Position numbers and translations under genes: made by a program. A DNA stretch of 41,894 nt from Cytophagales bacterium (GTDB taxonomy: Bacteria; Bacteroidota; Bacteroidia; Cytophagales; Cyclobacteriaceae). The notes under the pieces are model-generated. The model made no database searches. It had not been told where the DNA came from and saw only the letters and a list, made by a program, of their open reading frames with translations. The stretch is taken from positions 1-41,894 of the forward strand of contig DNTA01000308.1 in assembly GCA_003500135.1 (NCBI GenBank). The letters are read 5' to 3'. This document shows positions 26,040-36,300 of the stretch, one piece after another. Every line of letters begins with the position of its first letter. The first letter of the stretch is position 1.

Positions 26040-27785
26040 TCAGCTTTTTACCAAAACTGATCCTACTACATAAGTATTCTGGTCTTCATCCTTAAACAAT
26101 TTACGCGTTACTTTCACTTTGTATTTGGCGCCGGTTGTTGACTGTATCGCACCCGTATTTTCGATCGGTTTTCCCTTTTGCAGCGCTTCGATATCATGAC
26201 TGATATGTAGCGGGGATTTTTCATCGAAGAAGTCCTTGTCACTACCGTAGAGTAGCGCCTCTTTTTCGATACCAAGCAACTCACTGAACTGGTCGTTGAT
26301 CAGGAAATATTGTTGATTCTGGTCAATTACATAAACGGCCGTACCGATATTTTCAATTACATTTTGCAGGAAGGCCTGGAATTTTCTAATCTGAAGTTCG
26401 AATTGTTCCCTTTCTTTATTTTTTCGGTGCAGATCTTCCTGGGTGGCTTGCAGTTCTTCCATATTCTGGCGCATTTCTTCTTCCTGTGCATGCATTTCTT
26501 CCGCCAGCTGCTGCGATTCTTCCAGCAGCTTATTGTTGGTTTCATTTCTCTTAGCCGCAACCAAAGTAGAGCCTATGGTTTCTGATACTGTACGAATAAA
26601 TTCAAGGTGAAATTCCTTAAAAGGATTAAAAGACGCTATCTCAACAACACCGACGACCTCTTCCTCTACTTTCAGCGGTGATATTACCAGTTCAGACGGA
26701 GTCGCTTCACCCAAACCGCTGCTAATATTGATATAGTTTTGTGGGATTTCCTTGAGATATATGAGTTGCTTTTCATAATAAGCCTGACCCACCAACCCTT
26801 CACGAAGGCCGACTTTCTTTTCCAGAAATTTCCTGCGTTCATAAGCATATGCACCTCGTAATTCAAAAAACTTGTCCGAAGGGTTTGTATCATTAAGTAC
26901 AAAAAACCCACCCTGGTTGGCATTCAGGTATTCGATGAGATGTTTGATGATGTGATAGGGCAATTCCTGAGGGTTGTCCTGATGCCTGCGCAACATATCA
27001 CTTATGTCGGCCACGCCCTGCACTACCCAGTTCCGTTTTCTTTCTTCAATAGTATTTTGACGTATGTTCTGACTCATATCGCTAAGGGTCGTCATCAGGT
27101 CATTCGACATTTCTGTGTTTGGTTTGTAGTCGAAATTACCATTTGCTATTTCCCTGGCATACTCAAGGTTGGACTGATATTGGTTTTGCAAATGGCTAAC
27201 GGTCAAAACACTGTTGGCTATACCTTCGATATTGGTTTTTCTTAAAGAAACCAACATCAATAGCAAAACGGTATGGATTGCTAAGGTAGAGAAATACCAT
27301 GCGAAGTTTACAACGTCATACGCTGCTGATTTGAAGATACTGGCGCCTAAATGATCAGGTAATAACAGATGTTCATATTCTGGATAAATCACGAATGCAA
27401 TGCCCGCAACTACCACAATGGAGTAGCTACCGAAAAATGCCAGTGCACTCAATACGAGGTAGGCCAAAAACAACTTTTCTGTAACCGGCCCTGCATATGT
27501 CATAATCAAAACAGTCAGAACGATGATCAGGAAAGAGTTGATAACAGGATAAGCTGGTGAATTTTTGAGTTTGGTAAATTGTAATACAGCAAATACCACC
27601 ATGGCAATTGCTGAAGTGGTGAGAGGCACACTGATCGAACCAGCAATCATTCCCAATACAATCAAAATTATGGACAGAACCCACACCAAATTGGGAACAG
27701 AAAAATACAACCCTTCCAGTTGCTTTTTTAACTTATCAAAATCGAGGGCCTTTTGGATTTCCTCCTGAATACTAGACTGATGCAT
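26040..27785 (-). CDS. Membrane sensor with GAF, coiled coil and PAS, no output domain
   Basis: This 581-residue protein has about six membrane helices at 30-180. A linker helix of HAMP-like character (YAREIANGNFDYKP) follows. A GAF domain lies at about 255-415 (GFFVLNDTNP, GLREGLVGQAY, EEEVVGVVEIASF), a Glu/Gln-rich coiled coil at about 420-475 and a single PAS domain at about 476-581 (AVYVIDQNQQYFLINDQF), after which the protein ends. No kinase, GGDEF, EAL or MCP signalling domain is present. Such GAF-coil-PAS proteins occur in Cytophagales; how they signal is unclear. It is alone between the hemerythrin and mgsA genes. Confidence 0.8.
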   Translation of the reverse strand: MHQSSIQEEIQKALDFDKLKKQLEGLYFSVPNLVWVLSIILIVLGMIAGSISVPLTTSAIAMVVFAVLQFTKLKNSPAYPVINSFLIIVLTVLIMTYAGPVTEKLFLAYLVLSALAFFGSYSIVVVAGIAFVIYPEYEHLLLPDHLGASIFKSAAYDVVNFAWYFSTLAIHTVLLLMLVSLRKTNIEGIANSVLTVSHLQNQYQSNLEYAREIANGNFDYKPNTEMSNDLMTTLSDMSQNIRQNTIEERKRNWVVQGVADISDMLRRHQDNPQELPYHIIKHLIEYLNANQGGFFVLNDTNPSDKFFELRGAYAYERRKFLEKKVGLREGLVGQAYYEKQLIYLKEIPQNYINISSGLGEATPSELVISPLKVEEEVVGVVEIASFNPFKEFHLEFIRTVSETIGSTLVAAKRNETNNKLLEESQQLAEEMHAQEEEMRQNMEELQATQEDLHRKNKEREQFELQIRKFQAFLQNVIENIGTAVYVIDQNQQYFLINDQFSELLGIEKEALLYGSDKDFFDEKSPLHISHDIEALQKGKPIENTGAIQSTTGAKYKVKVTRKLFKDEDQNTYVVGSVLVKS

Positions 27786-27864
27786 AGCTGCTATTTGCTG
27801 ATATATCCCTAATAATAGCTATTTCAAAATAATTATCCTGCTTTAGGCTTGAGAAATATTACTA

Positions 27865-28323
27865 CTACTTGATTTCGCGGTCCATATAGGTCCGGAAGTC
27901 ATCCGTATGCTTCTCATAGTCGCTGTCCATTAGCACAGAGGTAAATAAAAAATCTGCCGATGCACGGTTACAGGCAATAGGAATATTCCAAACGGCTGCA
28001 ATTCTTAACAACGCTTTCACATCCGGATCATGGGGTTGAGGCTCCAGCGGATCCCAAAAGAAAACGAGAAAATTAATTGTGCCGTCCACAATTTTTGCAC
28101 CGATTTGCTGATCTCCACCAAGTGGGCCACTCAAAAACCGGTTTATATTCAGTCCTACTTTTTCCTCGAGCATTTTACCTGTTGTGCCAGTGGCATACAA
28201 TTCATGCTTTTTTAGCTTTTCTTTATTGTATGCTGCCCATTCCATCAAATGTCCTTTTTTGTGGTCGTGGGCTACGAGTGCGATCCCTTTTTTAACCGGA
28301 ATCGTTGTGGTTTTTCCTGACAT
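27865..28323 (-). CDS. mgsA: Methylglyoxal synthase
   Basis: MgsA converts dihydroxyacetone phosphate to methylglyoxal and phosphate, a bypass of lower glycolysis under phosphate limitation. The protein has 152 residues, as in Escherichia coli. The catalytic residues fall at the same numbers as in E. coli MgsA: D20 in VAHDHKK, D71 in GPLGGDQQIGA, and H98 and D101 in PHDPDVKAL. The phosphate-binding TGTTG (45-49) is also present. It lies 79 bases upstream of the sensor gene on the same strand. Confidence 0.96.
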   Translation of the reverse strand: MSGKTTTIPVKKGIALVAHDHKKGHLMEWAAYNKEKLKKHELYATGTTGKMLEEKVGLNINRFLSGPLGGDQQIGAKIVDGTINFLVFFWDPLEPQPHDPDVKALLRIAAVWNIPIACNRASADFLFTSVLMDSDYEKHTDDFRTYMDREIK

Positions 28324-28444
28324 AGTTTTTAGGTTTACTAACTATTTGATTATCTGTATTACCTGATTAATTCATTTTTGCTCAAGATACGTCTTCACGG
28401 GCAGATATGAATGCCAAATTGTTAAAAGTTGGCCGAAATGAGTT

Positions 28445-29701
28445 TTAGTGTTTTACGGGCTTGACCAATTTATTTCCGGATAAACCCTGATATGCCCTAA
28501 AAAATCTAAATAGCCAATACCATGACCCGACAGTTAAAAACATAAATGGCAATCCATACATCAACTGTGAAAATGTTCCATCGAGGAAATATATGTAAAT
28601 ACCAAAAGTGAGTGGCAGGCGCACATATTCAAGCCAGTAAAGCGGTCTTTTCATTTCCAACAAGCCACTCATCGTCCATACGCTTAACATAACGATAGCT
28701 GCAAAAAACCATTTTACATTGCCCGGCAACGACGCCTGTTGGAATAGAAATAAAGCGATAGTACCGAGTAATAGAACATATTGTACGGTTACATATACCG
28801 ATAAGCCCCTGGGTATCGGATTGTCATACGGCACATACGAGCTCCTATCTACTTCAGGCACGGCCAGGTAGGCTCGTGACTTAGCGCTCCACCCCGGTTT
28901 TTTAAATAATACCTGAAGCTTGGCTTTCAACGAGCTGGCTTCGCGAAATTGCTGTCCAATTACTTTAAAATGTGCAAAATTGGCATAAATAGGGTTCCAA
29001 CTTTTGATTGGCGTTGTGATGCCATAAACAGGCCTTTCCTCCTCCTTTTGAAAAGTGCCAAATAAGCGATCCCAGATTATGAACACACCTGCATGGTTTT
29101 TATCGATGTATTTAGGATTGCGGCCGTGATGTACACGGTGGTGAGAAGGCGTGTTCATAATCCATTCCAGCCAACCCATTTTGTTGATCGTTTCGGTATG
29201 TATCCAGAACTGGTAGATCAGGTTAATTCCTGCCACAAAAACCACTTGTTGAGGGTCAAACCCGATTATGGCCAATGGCAAATACACCGGTGCGGTCCAA
29301 ACCCCCTGAAACCAACTCTGCCGTAGCGCTACGCTCAGGTTATAATATTCACTTTGGTGGTGCACGACATGCGCACTCCAAAAAAGATTGATTTCATGAG
29401 ATAACCTGTGCGCCCAATAATAACACAAATCCCAAAGTACGAATAGAAGTAAAAAGGTGTGCCAGTACCATTGTGATGTGTCGATAAGCTTCAAACTAAA
29501 CCATTCATACACCACAGCATAGAGGCTTATGCCCACCAGGCTCATGAGCACTGCTACAATTTGCTGTGTTGCGCCTGCATTGATATTCGTGATGGCATCT
29601 TTGAAGCGGTACAACTTGTTTTTGGTGAAATGCACATATAACAATTCGAGGCCGATCAGTGAAAAATAGAGAGGTATCGCTATGATTGTCGGGTCCAACA
29701 T
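28445..29701 (-). CDS. Sterol desaturase / fatty acid hydroxylase family membrane protein
   Basis: This 418-residue membrane protein has the histidine boxes of the di-iron hydroxylase superfamily: HRLSHE, then HVVHHQSEYYN, then HRVHHGRN followed by NHAGVFIIWDRLFGTF. The hydrophobic segments around the boxes and the extra C-terminal helices (about 290-410) give an arrangement like the alkylglycerol monooxygenase (TMEM195) branch. The lipid substrate is unknown. It is divergent from the DUF2834 gene, 63 bases away. Confidence 0.9.
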   Translation of the reverse strand: MLDPTIIAIPLYFSLIGLELLYVHFTKNKLYRFKDAITNINAGATQQIVAVLMSLVGISLYAVVYEWFSLKLIDTSQWYWHTFLLLFVLWDLCYYWAHRLSHEINLFWSAHVVHHQSEYYNLSVALRQSWFQGVWTAPVYLPLAIIGFDPQQVVFVAGINLIYQFWIHTETINKMGWLEWIMNTPSHHRVHHGRNPKYIDKNHAGVFIIWDRLFGTFQKEEERPVYGITTPIKSWNPIYANFAHFKVIGQQFREASSLKAKLQVLFKKPGWSAKSRAYLAVPEVDRSSYVPYDNPIPRGLSVYVTVQYVLLLGTIALFLFQQASLPGNVKWFFAAIVMLSVWTMSGLLEMKRPLYWLEYVRLPLTFGIYIYFLDGTFSQLMYGLPFMFLTVGSWYWLFRFFRAYQGLSGNKLVKPVKH

Positions 29702-29764
29702 AACTTTTCATTTCCGGATGCTACCAAAAATTCTTATTTTAAATCAAAAAAACAACTTTTCATC

Positions 29765-30088
29765 ATGCGCTTTTCACGAATCATTCTACTTATACTGACC
29801 ATCGCCGGCATAATTTTACCTTTCTCGGGGTTTGGGCCGTTCTTTATGGAAAATGGCATGGACATACGCGGTTTTGTACAGCGAATGTTTGAGGGCCCCG
29901 TTTCAAAAGGAGTTGCCTGGGACCTCATGGTATCCTCAATTACCTTTTGGGTGCTTTTATTTCTTGAAGGCAAAAGGTTGGGTATGAAATATTTACCGGT
30001 ATATTTTGTATTGAATTTTATGGTGGGGCTTAGTTTCGCTTTTCCACTGTTTTTATTTGTAAGGGAAAAATACCTTGAAAAGCCATAA
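29765..30088 (+). CDS. DUF2834 membrane protein
   Basis: This 107-residue protein has three membrane helices (about 5-25, 52-70 and 80-100). The spacing and the WDLMVSSITFWVLLFLEGKR segment fit DUF2834, a family without known function. It is divergent from the sterol desaturase family gene and convergent with asnA, and is followed by the asnA terminator hairpin. Confidence 0.82.
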   Translation: MRFSRIILLILTIAGIILPFSGFGPFFMENGMDIRGFVQRMFEGPVSKGVAWDLMVSSITFWVLLFLEGKRLGMKYLPVYFVLNFMVGLSFAFPLFLFVREKYLEKP

Positions 30089-30097
30089 GGAAATCAG

Positions 30098-30133
30098 GCA
30101 AAAATAAGGCCGCCTCCTGTCGGAAGCGACCTT
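30098..30133 (-). terminator. Terminator of asnA
   Basis: Read on the minus strand, aaggtcgcttcc (complement of 30133-30122) pairs with ggaggcggcctt (complement of 30117-30106) with G-U pairs. A TTTTT run follows. On the plus strand the same hairpin has mismatches, so it works mainly for the minus strand. Confidence 0.65.
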
Positions 30134-30158
30134 CAACATCTTAAGAGGTCACCAACAA

Positions 30159-31286
30159 TTATTCCAATACTTTAATATTTCTTTCGGCACACATCTGCTT
30201 TAAAATGTCGGGCCATACACTTACACTTACTTCACCCAGGTGTGCTTTTTGCAAAAGCAGCATATAAACGCGGGACTGACCTATGCCTCCTCCTATTGAT
30301 AACGGTAGATGACCGTTAAGAATTCCTTTGTGGTAAGGCAAATCCATAAATGATTGTTGGTCGCTCATTTTAAGCTGTGCTTTCAGGGATTTCGCATTCA
30401 CCCGGATACCCATCGATGTCAATTCATGTCGTCGCTGGGTTACAGGGTTCCAGACCAAAATATCGCCATTTAATCCGTGCATTGGCCGGCCATCTGCAGA
30501 CTTGGTTTCGGTGATCCAGTCGTCGTAGTCGGAGGCACGCATTTCATGTGGAAAGCCATTTTGCAAAGGATACCCTATACCATAAATAAAAACCGCCGGA
30601 TATTCCTGTAAAATTGCCGTTTCCCTTTCTTTGCGATAGAGATCAGGATATTGATCGTATAAATCTTCCGCATGAATAAAATGTAACTTTTCGGGTAATT
30701 TTGGATAACCCGATACATCGAGCTTGGGAAAAATGCGATGCAAGTGCTCTTCTGCACCTTTGAGCGCCTTCCATATCTTATTGACGATCATGGTCAGAAA
30801 ATGGAGGTTGCGATCTTCGGCAGTGATCACACGTTCCCAATCCCATTGATCCACATAGACGCTATGATCGTGATCGAGAAAATAATCTTTGCGCACTGCA
30901 CGCATATCGGTGAGTATACCTTCACCGGGCTGCATTTGAAACTGCTTTAATGCCACCCTTTTCCATTTCGTAGCTGCCTGTACTATTTCTGCATCAATGC
31001 TGTGCTCATTGTAGTCGTTCACTATATGAAAATTGATGGGCTTTCTGCTTCCGTCACGATCGAGCAGGTCATTTACGCCGCTTTTTTTATCTACAATCAG
31101 CGGTACGGTTACCCGAATTAGATTTAATTCCTTTGCCAAACCTTCTTCTATATAATCCTTTACCGCAAAAAGGGCCTCCTGCGTCTCGCGAATATTAAGA
31201 ATGGACTTATAATCTTTTGGAAGTACTTTTTCTAGGTCATAGTAATTGCCGATACCCGGACCTGCTAAATCTTTTATTGGTTTCAT
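30159..31286 (-). CDS. asnA: Aspartate--ammonia ligase
   Basis: AsnA makes asparagine from aspartate, ammonia and ATP and has a class II aminoacyl-tRNA-synthetase-like fold. The protein has 375 residues, longer than the roughly 330 of the E. coli enzyme, with about 30 extra residues at the N-terminus (GPGIGNYYDLEKVLP). Conserved parts are ATKWKRVALKQF, HSVYVDQWDWERVI, RASDYDDWIT, GLNGDILVWNP, SSMGIR-like TSMGIRVNA and IGGGIGQSRVYMLLLQ. The ATG at 31286 is the first start in the frame and the extension reads as protein, so I kept it. Confidence 0.95.
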   Translation of the reverse strand: MKPIKDLAGPGIGNYYDLEKVLPKDYKSILNIRETQEALFAVKDYIEEGLAKELNLIRVTVPLIVDKKSGVNDLLDRDGSRKPINFHIVNDYNEHSIDAEIVQAATKWKRVALKQFQMQPGEGILTDMRAVRKDYFLDHDHSVYVDQWDWERVITAEDRNLHFLTMIVNKIWKALKGAEEHLHRIFPKLDVSGYPKLPEKLHFIHAEDLYDQYPDLYRKERETAILQEYPAVFIYGIGYPLQNGFPHEMRASDYDDWITETKSADGRPMHGLNGDILVWNPVTQRRHELTSMGIRVNAKSLKAQLKMSDQQSFMDLPYHKGILNGHLPLSIGGGIGQSRVYMLLLQKAHLGEVSVSVWPDILKQMCAERNIKVLE

Positions 31287-31497
31287 AATTCAAATTGTTT
31301 GGTCCTATTAAATTAACAAAAATTAATTTCTTAAAAATCCCACGGTTGTCGATTTCGCAATTCATCCACGTTTTTGACTGCCATATTTGCTTTTTATACA
31401 AGCAAAGGGGGTGTTTGTGGTATATTTCGAAATTTCATAGATGGATGGGAAATCGACCATAATGTTATATCTTCACTTTTCATATTTCAGGCTGATT

Positions 31498-32093
31498 ATG
31501 AAGGTATTAATCTTATTTTTTTAATTCCCGTAATGGTACAGGCTCAAAACACTACTCTCAGTTTTTTTGAGGTTATCGACACTGAAACGGGAAAAAGAAA
31601 TGTTGTTTGGCAGGATAAAGACCTTATCGAAGCTCCGAACTGGATGCCGGATGGTCGGTTTTTGGTAAATAGCAAAGGATCAATCTACACCATTGACACA
31701 ACCCAACAACAGAAAAAGCTTATCAATACCGGATTTGCACAGCGATGTAATAACGACCACGGCATATCACCCAATGGCAAGTGGCTGGCCATTAGCCATT
31801 ATGATATGGATGCACGGTACGATACAGCCCGGTTGACCTCGAAAATATACATTTTACCCATCGAAGGTGGAAAACCCAGGCTGGTCACCTGACGTGGAAA
31901 GACTGGCTTATACCGCACGACGAAATGATCAATGGGATATATACACAATAGATATAAATGGAGGAAAAGAACAGCGGCTGGCCCAATCACCGGGACTTGA
32001 TGATGGTACTGATTATAGCCCCAACGGAAAACATATTTATTACAACTCGTTTCAAACAGGATCAATGGAAATATGGCAGATGAAAACTGATGG
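31498..32093 (+). pseudogene. Broken TolB-like beta-propeller gene
   Basis: The original protein was probably an exported TolB-type propeller. From the ATG at 31498 the reading is MKVLILFF, then a stop at 31522-31524. Adding one T to the T run at 31516-31522 restores a signal peptide running into PVMVQAQNTTLSFFEVID. The frame then continues through propeller blades (APNWMPDGRFLV, NDHGISPNGKWLAISHYD) to PRLVT and a stop at 31890. A second frame picks up at once with [32 protein letters not shown] and ends at [10 protein letters not shown]. The bases ggctggtcacc (31879-31889) read as the end of one blade in the first frame and the start of the next in the second, so a deletion between two short repeats is likely. 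Later blades are missing. Confidence 0.8.
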
Positions 32094-32369
32094 CATCCTG
32101 TATTATTTCAGCAATCAGGAAACAAAACGGAATTTGGGCAAAACCCTGGTGGTTATGTGCCGCAATATGGTGGATAGTGCGCCTATGCCATGGGTGTGGA
32201 TGGCTCGAAAGTAGATATTAACCCTGAAACCTAAATTGTCGATGGCAAATTGTAGTTGTTCTACAACAAATTTTTCCAGAACACCAAAGATGATTGGAAT
32301 CAGGATGAAGAAAATCCAATGCAAAAAGCTGATCAGTACTGGCAAAAACTTTTGGAAGAACATCAATAA
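32094..32369 (+). pseudogene. Remnant of a YHS-domain protein gene
   Basis: Directly after the TolB remnant the sequence reads [13 protein letters not shown], then in the next frame [49 protein letters not shown] and KADQYWQKLLEEHQ with a normal TAA at 32367. This is the C-terminal part of a YHS-domain protein, whose family has CAYAM and DGKLYL motifs. Three in-frame stops interrupt it: TAG at 32174-32176, TAA, and TAG, each where Tyr is expected. One frameshift lies near 32131-32141. The N-terminal half is gone. The stop overlaps the end of the convergent PorP gene by seven bases. Confidence 0.75.
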
Positions 32370-33373
32370 CCACCGAAGCCTGTAAAGTTGGGGCAAGGCA
32401 AAAACTTGTCTTTTCGCTTCACCTTTTTTGTTCGCCAACCGTCAAATTCCAGCTTAACTGATAATTCATGAGCCCCCCCGGATGAAGGCCCTATTTCAGA
32501 AATGGTAAAATCGTAGCTGTACCCAATTTCCAGATATTTCAGGTTCATGCCCAACATAAATATCAGTGCATCACGATTCGGAGTGCCATTGGCGCTTCTG
32601 TTGAAAAGGCCACGGTACCACAAACCTACCATAACCGGATCATAAATAATATTGAAACCTGCATCGAGCTGTTGAAAGCTGCCCTGCCATTTGTAAATAA
32701 AAGAAGTCGTTATGGCCGACATATTTACCTTGGACAATACATTGGGTTTGATGGGAAATTTACCACCGGCATGAACGGAGTATTTTACCGGCAACGGACT
32801 GTCCTCACCCAATAAGGAATGATTGGGACGATTGATATGATGAGCGGCAAACCCACCCCAGAACAGGCGACTATACATAACGAATCCTGAACTAAAATCG
32901 AAATAGTTGCGTGTACCGATTACCCCGATCACATCATCAGTTGTAGGCCCGTTAAATTCTAATTGATCACCCAGTATCAGCTTGTCGAAATCAAGTAACC
33001 GAGAACCATAGCCAAACTGTAAGCCAGGGCTAACAATTAATTTGTCATTCAACCTTATTTTTGCTGCATAGGTAGCGCCGATCAAAGAAGTCTGTAATTC
33101 CACAGACCCCGCCTTGTCAACCATTGCCGTTATACCAAAACCACTGCTCAGTTCATCTACGTTTACATCCCATGATACCGCATAGGTGTTGAAAGCACTT
33201 GCCAGGCTCGTCCATTGCATACGCGTATTTGATACAATCCTATGGCCTTTAGCCGTACCGGTAAAGCCGGGGTTCAAATATATGGGTGATGCATAGTATT
33301 GACTAAACTGAGCATCCTGAGCCCATGACTGGAATGATATCAATAAAATAAATATCCATAAAATCCTTGTCAT
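32363..33373 (-). CDS. PorP/SprF family T9SS outer membrane protein
   Basis: This 336-residue protein has a signal peptide (ILWIFILLISFQSWAQ) followed by the PorP/SprF pattern AQFSQYYASPIYLNPGFTGTAKGHR near the start of the mature part. The rest is beta-strand rich (outer membrane barrel) and holds FDFSSGFVMYSRLFWGG, AAHHINRPNHS and MLGMNLKYLEIGYSYDFT. SprF-type proteins are needed for secretion or surface attachment of cognate T9SS type B substrates. It lies ten bases behind the PKD-repeat gene on the same strand, so the two form an adhesin/partner pair. Confidence 0.92.
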   Translation of the reverse strand: MTRILWIFILLISFQSWAQDAQFSQYYASPIYLNPGFTGTAKGHRIVSNTRMQWTSLASAFNTYAVSWDVNVDELSSGFGITAMVDKAGSVELQTSLIGATYAAKIRLNDKLIVSPGLQFGYGSRLLDFDKLILGDQLEFNGPTTDDVIGVIGTRNYFDFSSGFVMYSRLFWGGFAAHHINRPNHSLLGEDSPLPVKYSVHAGGKFPIKPNVLSKVNMSAITTSFIYKWQGSFQQLDAGFNIIYDPVMVGLWYRGLFNRSANGTPNRDALIFMLGMNLKYLEIGYSYDFTISEIGPSSGGAHELSVKLEFDGWRTKKVKRKDKFLPCPNFTGFGGY

Positions 33374-33383
33374 TTCTTCCCCG

Positions 33384-36300
33384 CTATCTTAAAAGTGTTA
33401 CATCACCAACCATTGTTTCTTCATTACCATCCGTGTATTTCAACGACAGTCTATATACATATACATCTGACGGACAAAGCTCACCTTTATAATATCCATC
33501 CCAACCGACAGACATGTCTGTCGTTTCAAAAATCAATTCCCCCCAGCGGTTAAAAATCTGCATTTGATAGGCAGTTACACCTTCTACCACTGGATAAAAA
33601 ATATCATTAGTACCTGCTGAACCGATAAACCCTCCATTTGAACCTGATAAACTTGGTGTAAAAGCATTAGGTACTTTCACATTTTCTCTTTTCACTGCTT
33701 CCACCGCATTTTCCAGGATTATCGTATCAGCGCATCCAAATTCATTGGTTGCAATTAAGCCTATATCGTAAAAGCCAACTTCCTTGTAATAATGGGTCGG
33801 CTCACTTAGGTTTGAGGTGGCGCCATCTCCAAAATCCCAAATAAATGAATCAGCGTCTTTACTAAGATTTGTAGTTATCACCTGTTCATTTGGAATTACA
33901 ACAAGTGTAGGCCGAACCAAAAAGCTGGCATGAGGAACCGGATATACTTCTATAAGCGCTTTCTTTTCTTCTACCACAACCACACCAGATTCATTTGTAG
34001 CTTCAAGACGAACAGTGTAAGTTCCGGGTTCATAATAAGTATATACCGGGTTGGTGGCCGTTGATCGACCTTGTCCATCGCCAAAATACCACTTAAACCC
34101 TCCGGCATCCCCATATTCCGTTTTATTGGTAAACTGAACGGTCAATGGTGCGCATCCCGTCATTGGATCTGCCTCGAAATCAGGTACTGGTGGTATGGGT
34201 TGGATAAAAATATCGGCTGAATCACGACTTACACATCCGTTTTGCTCTATTCGCAAATGAATGGTGTAATTTCCGGGATCTTCATAGGTATGAGATGCTA
34301 CATCAGGTGCATCTGATGTATTGCCATCACCAAATTGCCAAAGGAAATCAGCGCCTGAAATTGCCGTGGAATTGTTCTCAATAGTCACCGTTGCATCAGG
34401 AAATACCTGGAAAGCCGGATCGACACTAAAGAATGCGTCAGGATTTTCAAATACCGTGATGATCTCCTCCTTTATAATTTCAGCTTCAACCCCCGATGCG
34501 TTTTGCGCCCGCAAGGTAACGGTATAAATACCTGGCTGAAAGAAAGTATGGACCGGATTTTCCTCAATAGATAGTCCCTGTCCGTCACCAAAATCCCACA
34601 CATAAGCGCTCGGATCGGCATTGACTGATTTGTTGAAAAACTCGACAGTCAGGGGTGCGCAACCTGAGTCCGGGAAAAATTCAAAATCAGGTACCGGTGG
34701 TAATGGATCTTCGATTTTAATGGTGACCGAATCAGAATTGGAGCATACACTTTCATTTACTGTAAGCTTTATTTTATAGGTTCCGGGCGCCATATAGGTA
34801 TGATCTCCGGGCTCTACCGCATTGGAAAACAAACCATCGCCAAATTCCCAGGCAAAAATAGGGTTGGCCGAATGTGTAGTCGAAACGTTGTCAATGGTAA
34901 CGGTGGAATTTGGATACATTTGGTTGGTGGGCGCCACCGTAAATTCCGCATCCGGCATGGGCATCACATTAATAATATCAGTCTTCACTACCTCTACGGT
35001 ATCACCGAAGTAATTAGATGCCCTCAAGGTGACCGTATAGGCGCCCGGTTGTGTATAAGTATATTGCGGTTCTCTCAGTATTGAAGCGCCTCCATCACCA
35101 AAATCCCAAAAATAAGATGCCGGATTTGCATTTTGACTGAAGTTGGTAAACTGAACGTTCAACTGAGCGCAACCTATGCTTGGCGTGTAGGCAAAATCAA
35201 CCGATAACGGCCTTGGGTTTACAACTACCATTTGAGTATCGTACCCGGTGCAAAAACCATCAGTTATGGTAAGCGCAATACCATAGGTACCTACAGTATC
35301 GTAGGTATGGCTACCGGGGTTAAAACCGGAAAAACCATTTCCATCAGCAAAATCCCAGTTGTAGGTCCAGCTACCAAAGTTTGATGTATTGGTAATGTCG
35401 AAAGTACTCAGCGGCATGGTTTGCTCCACCGGATTAACCGTAAAGCCCGTGTTGAAATCCGGTTGGTCCGGTACATTGACGGCTTGACTGGTCATATTGC
35501 TTTGGCATAGCGCAAAATTTAAGGTGGTCAGTTCGGCATAGGTGTTGATATCCATGCTACCATTTGGAGGCCGGTTAATTAATAACTGAAAACTTTCCCC
35601 CACTGAATCGTAATCCATGTAAACTGTATTCTGATACACTTCCCAGTCGTAGTGTACCAACCCTTTTTGATCGGCTTCGAATTGCAACAATACCTGGTCA
35701 CAGTCAAAGGCCAAAGTATCAATCGTAAAACCCGATTCCGGTAATGGGTTGACCTTAATCTTTTGTGTTGAGTCCTGAACACAAAGACCTCCAATATCAG
35801 CTCCTAATACCACTTCATAAGTACTCATGGCATTGCCAAACGCCGGAAATGTATGGCTGAAATCAATATCAGCAGGGCCAGTAGTTTCAAGGTGAATCGT
35901 ATCACCATTTGGGTCTTTTACGCACCATGTGTAACTGTTGGGGCTCAGGCTTTGTGTAAAGGCATCCACCTGAAAGTCGACACTGATCGGGGCACAGTTG
36001 TTGCCCAAAGGATCGTAGTTCAGGTTATCAAAACCCGGTTGTTTGGAGGGTTGAACGGTTGCGTTAAGCGGTGCACTTTCGATGCTGCAACCCATTGCAG
36101 AAATGGCCTCCAGTTTTACAAATACATCTACCGGACTGTTGCCATTGTTGGTAAATGTAAATGAAGTAGTATCATTATATGTCGCGGATGAGGGGTCTAA
36201 AGTTTCCTCAAGCACAAATCCACTTCCACGGTCTACCCACCAGCGGTACTCATCTATGGCAACAGACTGCGTGGCATGTGCTGTATTGACAAACTGAACT

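Noticed and set aside
31385..31406. Inverted repeat tttgctt/aagcaaa in the gap before the TolB remnant
   Set aside because: A 7-bp stem in AT-rich noncoding DNA beside a dead gene; no T run or regulator context to support a function.
32174..32260. Three in-frame stops at positions where Tyr is expected in the YHS remnant, as if stop codons were read as Tyr
   Set aside because: Intact genes in the window end with TAA, TAG and TGA at the expected places, and the same remnant also has a frameshift and has lost its N-terminus. Simple decay explains it better than recoding.
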